DNA of 54,014 bases from Aequorivita todarodis (GTDB lineage Bacteria > Bacteroidota > Bacteroidia > Flavobacteriales > Flavobacteriaceae). Shown here one piece after another: positions 52,739 to 54,014 of this stretch. The notes under the pieces were generated by a model. That model ran no database searches, was not told where the DNA came from, and saw only the letters and a program-made list of their open reading frames with translations. Both the position numbers and the translations under genes were made by a program. Numbering within the stretch: the first letter of the stretch is position 1; every line of letters begins with the position of its first letter. The DNA is taken from assembly GCF_028561335.1 (NCBI RefSeq), contig NZ_JAQQTG010000008.1, positions 1 to 54,014 of the forward strand, read 5' to 3'.

Positions 52739-53837
52739 TGTGTAAAGTTTGGTTCCATTTTTCAGAAATGGCCTGCATTGAAAATTTTGCTACGGAAGAT
52801 TTTGCGTGCTTTTTCAGCGTTTCATAAAGTTTATTATCAAAGCATAAATTCCGCAGCGCTTCCGCAAATAAAGGTAAACTTCTTTCGGCAATCAGCAAAC
52901 CATTTTTTTGGTGCTGTACGATTTCCGAAGGGCCCGAAACTATGTCCAACGAAACCACGGGTGTTCCCAAGGAGAGCGATTCCACAAGCACCATCGGGAA
53001 GCCTTCGTATTTGCTGGTGAGCGTAACGCAACGGGCATTTTTAATAATTTCGAAAGGATTTTTGGTGAAGGGGAGAAATATAATTTGCCGCGCACCCTCC
53101 TTGGAAGCAGCCCGTTTTTGAAGCTTTTCCCTATCCGTTCCGTCCCCCAAAATGACGAGGTGCACATCGTTATCCCAAACTTTGGATCGCGAAAAAGCTT
53201 CCATCAAAAACGAAAAATCCTTTATGGAATCGTCCAGCCTGCCGTAGGAAAGTATGTATTTTTTGTTTTGGAGTATTTCGGGAAACTCGCCATTTTGTTC
53301 AGCCCAAGCAGGGTCGAAAGCGTTGTGGATGGTTACTGAATTAGAAATGCCTTCTTTCCTTAAAATTTCAGCTTCAATATATTCGGAAACCGCCACGTTC
53401 AACAGGTTTTTTTGACAGATTTTTGAAAATGCCGATGGATTTTCCGTGAGATACTCCGTCTTTTTGGAACTGTGCACTACATAAATTTTCTTCAGCTCGC
53501 GATATATAAATTTGGAATAGAACAGCTCGCGCTCAAAATTATTTTTCGGACGATGATCGATAATTACATCAAAGTTTTCCTTTTTTAAATAATTTCGAAA
53601 TTTCCGAAAGCGCAGCAATCGCCTCACCATCGAATCGTTTTCGGTCTTCAATTTTCCCAAATTCAGCATTTTACCGCTAAAAGGGTAATCTACCTCATCG
53701 TTCAAAATTACCAAATGCACCTCGTGGCCCTTCGCCTCCAACATCTGCGAAAGCATAGCGCACGACCGCTCCAAACCGCCTTTTGCAAGCGAAATGGAAA
53801 CCAGGCATACTTTAAATTTCCTTTGGGAAGTCATCAA
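52725..53837 (-). CDS. Glycosyltransferase family 4
   Basis: 370 residues. GT-B fold: the N-terminal half begins VCLVSISLAKGGLERSCAML; the C-terminal half has YILSYGRLDDSIKDFSFLM and the EX7E motif EGFPMVLVESLSLGTPVVSL. It uses a nucleotide-sugar donor, retaining mechanism. It is cotranscribed ahead of the FdtA-like gene, with overlapping ends. Promoter unclear. Confidence 0.9.
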   Translation of the reverse strand: MMTSQRKFKVCLVSISLAKGGLERSCAMLSQMLEAKGHEVHLVILNDEVDYPFSGKMLNLGKLKTENDSMVRRLLRFRKFRNYLKKENFDVIIDHRPKNNFERELFYSKFIYRELKKIYVVHSSKKTEYLTENPSAFSKICQKNLLNVAVSEYIEAEILRKEGISNSVTIHNAFDPAWAEQNGEFPEILQNKKYILSYGRLDDSIKDFSFLMEAFSRSKVWDNDVHLVILGDGTDREKLQKRAASKEGARQIIFLPFTKNPFEIIKNARCVTLTSKYEGFPMVLVESLSLGTPVVSLDIVSGPSEIVQHQKNGLLIAERSLPLFAEALRNLCFDNKLYETLKKHAKSSVAKFSMQAISEKWNQTLHNAIR

Positions 53838-53932
53838 TTATTATTGTGTATTTTTGAACGAACTTGGCAAAGATAACTTTATAAGAGTAACCCGTTGTGC
53901 ATTATGATTTAAAAGAAAAAAGTTGTCCATAT

Positions 53933-53947
53933 TACTGATAATCAGTA
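53933..53947. repeat. Short palindrome TACTGATAATCAGTA
   Basis: TACTGAT-A-ATCAGTA, a perfect 15-bp palindrome, 27 bp before the last ORF start. It could be an operator or an element end. Only sequence evidence is available. Confidence 0.4.
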
Positions 53948-53974
53948 TCTTGTTTTAGCCATAAAACATTATAT

Positions 53975-54014
53975 ATGAACAACTTAAGTGCAAATTACGA
54001 AAGAATATTGGAAG
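53975..54014 (+). CDS. Start of an unidentified ORF, cut by the window edge
   Basis: The frame ATG to 54014 gives MNNLSANYERILE and stays open. Upstream lies the AT-rich palindrome at 53933-53947. Too short to identify; a transposase or a further polysaccharide gene are both possible. Confidence 0.35.
   Translation, partial: MNNLSANYERILE

Overview
The window looks like chromosomal DNA from a member of the Bacteroidota, most likely the family Flavobacteriaceae. The evidence is: TAnnTTTG-type -7 promoter elements, a type IX secretion (T9SS) C-terminal sorting domain, SprB-like repeats, a DUF3467 gene behind rpoC, a helix-hairpin-helix/ComEA-like protein, an AGCS symporter with a signal peptide, DUF2851, and near absence of Shine-Dalgarno sites except a perfect one in front of rpsU. 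I cannot name the genus from the sequence alone.

Layout. 1-2083 (minus): 5' portion of a large secreted repeat adhesin running off the left edge. 2566-4179 (plus): prfC. 4294-20186 (minus): the translation/transcription core, read as rpsU, xerC, hpf, tRNA-Thr(TGT), tRNA-Tyr, tRNA-Gly, tRNA-Thr(GGT), tuf, tRNA-Trp, secE, nusG, rplK, rplA, rplJ, rplL, rpoB, rpoC, DUF3467. 20605-33662 (minus): a T9SS-sorted beta-propeller protein, a decayed small gene, a large hybrid two-component regulator, a carboxypeptidase-regulatory-like protein, an acyl-CoA dehydrogenase, a HhH protein, an AGCS symporter, a K+ channel coupled to a PspC protein, DUF2851 and DUF202 proteins. 33752-43115: cystathionine beta-synthase, a FtsX/LolC-type permease divergent from a NamZ-like lipoprotein, a YkgJ protein, an amidohydrolase lipoprotein, a toxin-antitoxin patch and an outer-membrane barrel. 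43218-49724: a 1004-residue TPR protein, a S74-like secreted protein, an FtsE-like ATPase and a subtilisin-like protease. 49790-53837: a surface-polysaccharide cluster (methyltransferase, two GT2, FdtA/QdtA-like cupin, GT4). The window ends 13 codons into an unidentified plus-strand ORF.

The most unusual content is non-coding. Short palindromic repeats are scattered throughout. Around the tRNA/tuf cluster three partial tRNA copies (Trp, Gly, Thr) sit next to their intact parents, each with a TCCCGA...TCGGGA hairpin replacing part of the D-loop or T-loop. Other repeat families have become coding sequence: they supply the C-terminus of prfC, the N-terminal part of the NamZ-like lipoprotein, an internal loop of the same protein, and the pre-signal-peptide leader of the outer-membrane barrel. 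Palindromes also sit between rpoB and rpoC and between rpoC and DUF3467.

The toxin-antitoxin patch (40145-41246) contains a degraded ParE-like toxin with an apparently intact antitoxin, and a complete PIN-domain toxin/antitoxin pair. The PIN pair lies between the 3' end of the outer-membrane barrel gene and a diverged second copy of that 3' end, which suggests insertion at, or duplication of, a gene end. rpsU carries a 14-nt leader match to the 16S rRNA tail, consistent with the known bS21 autoregulation of Flavobacteria.
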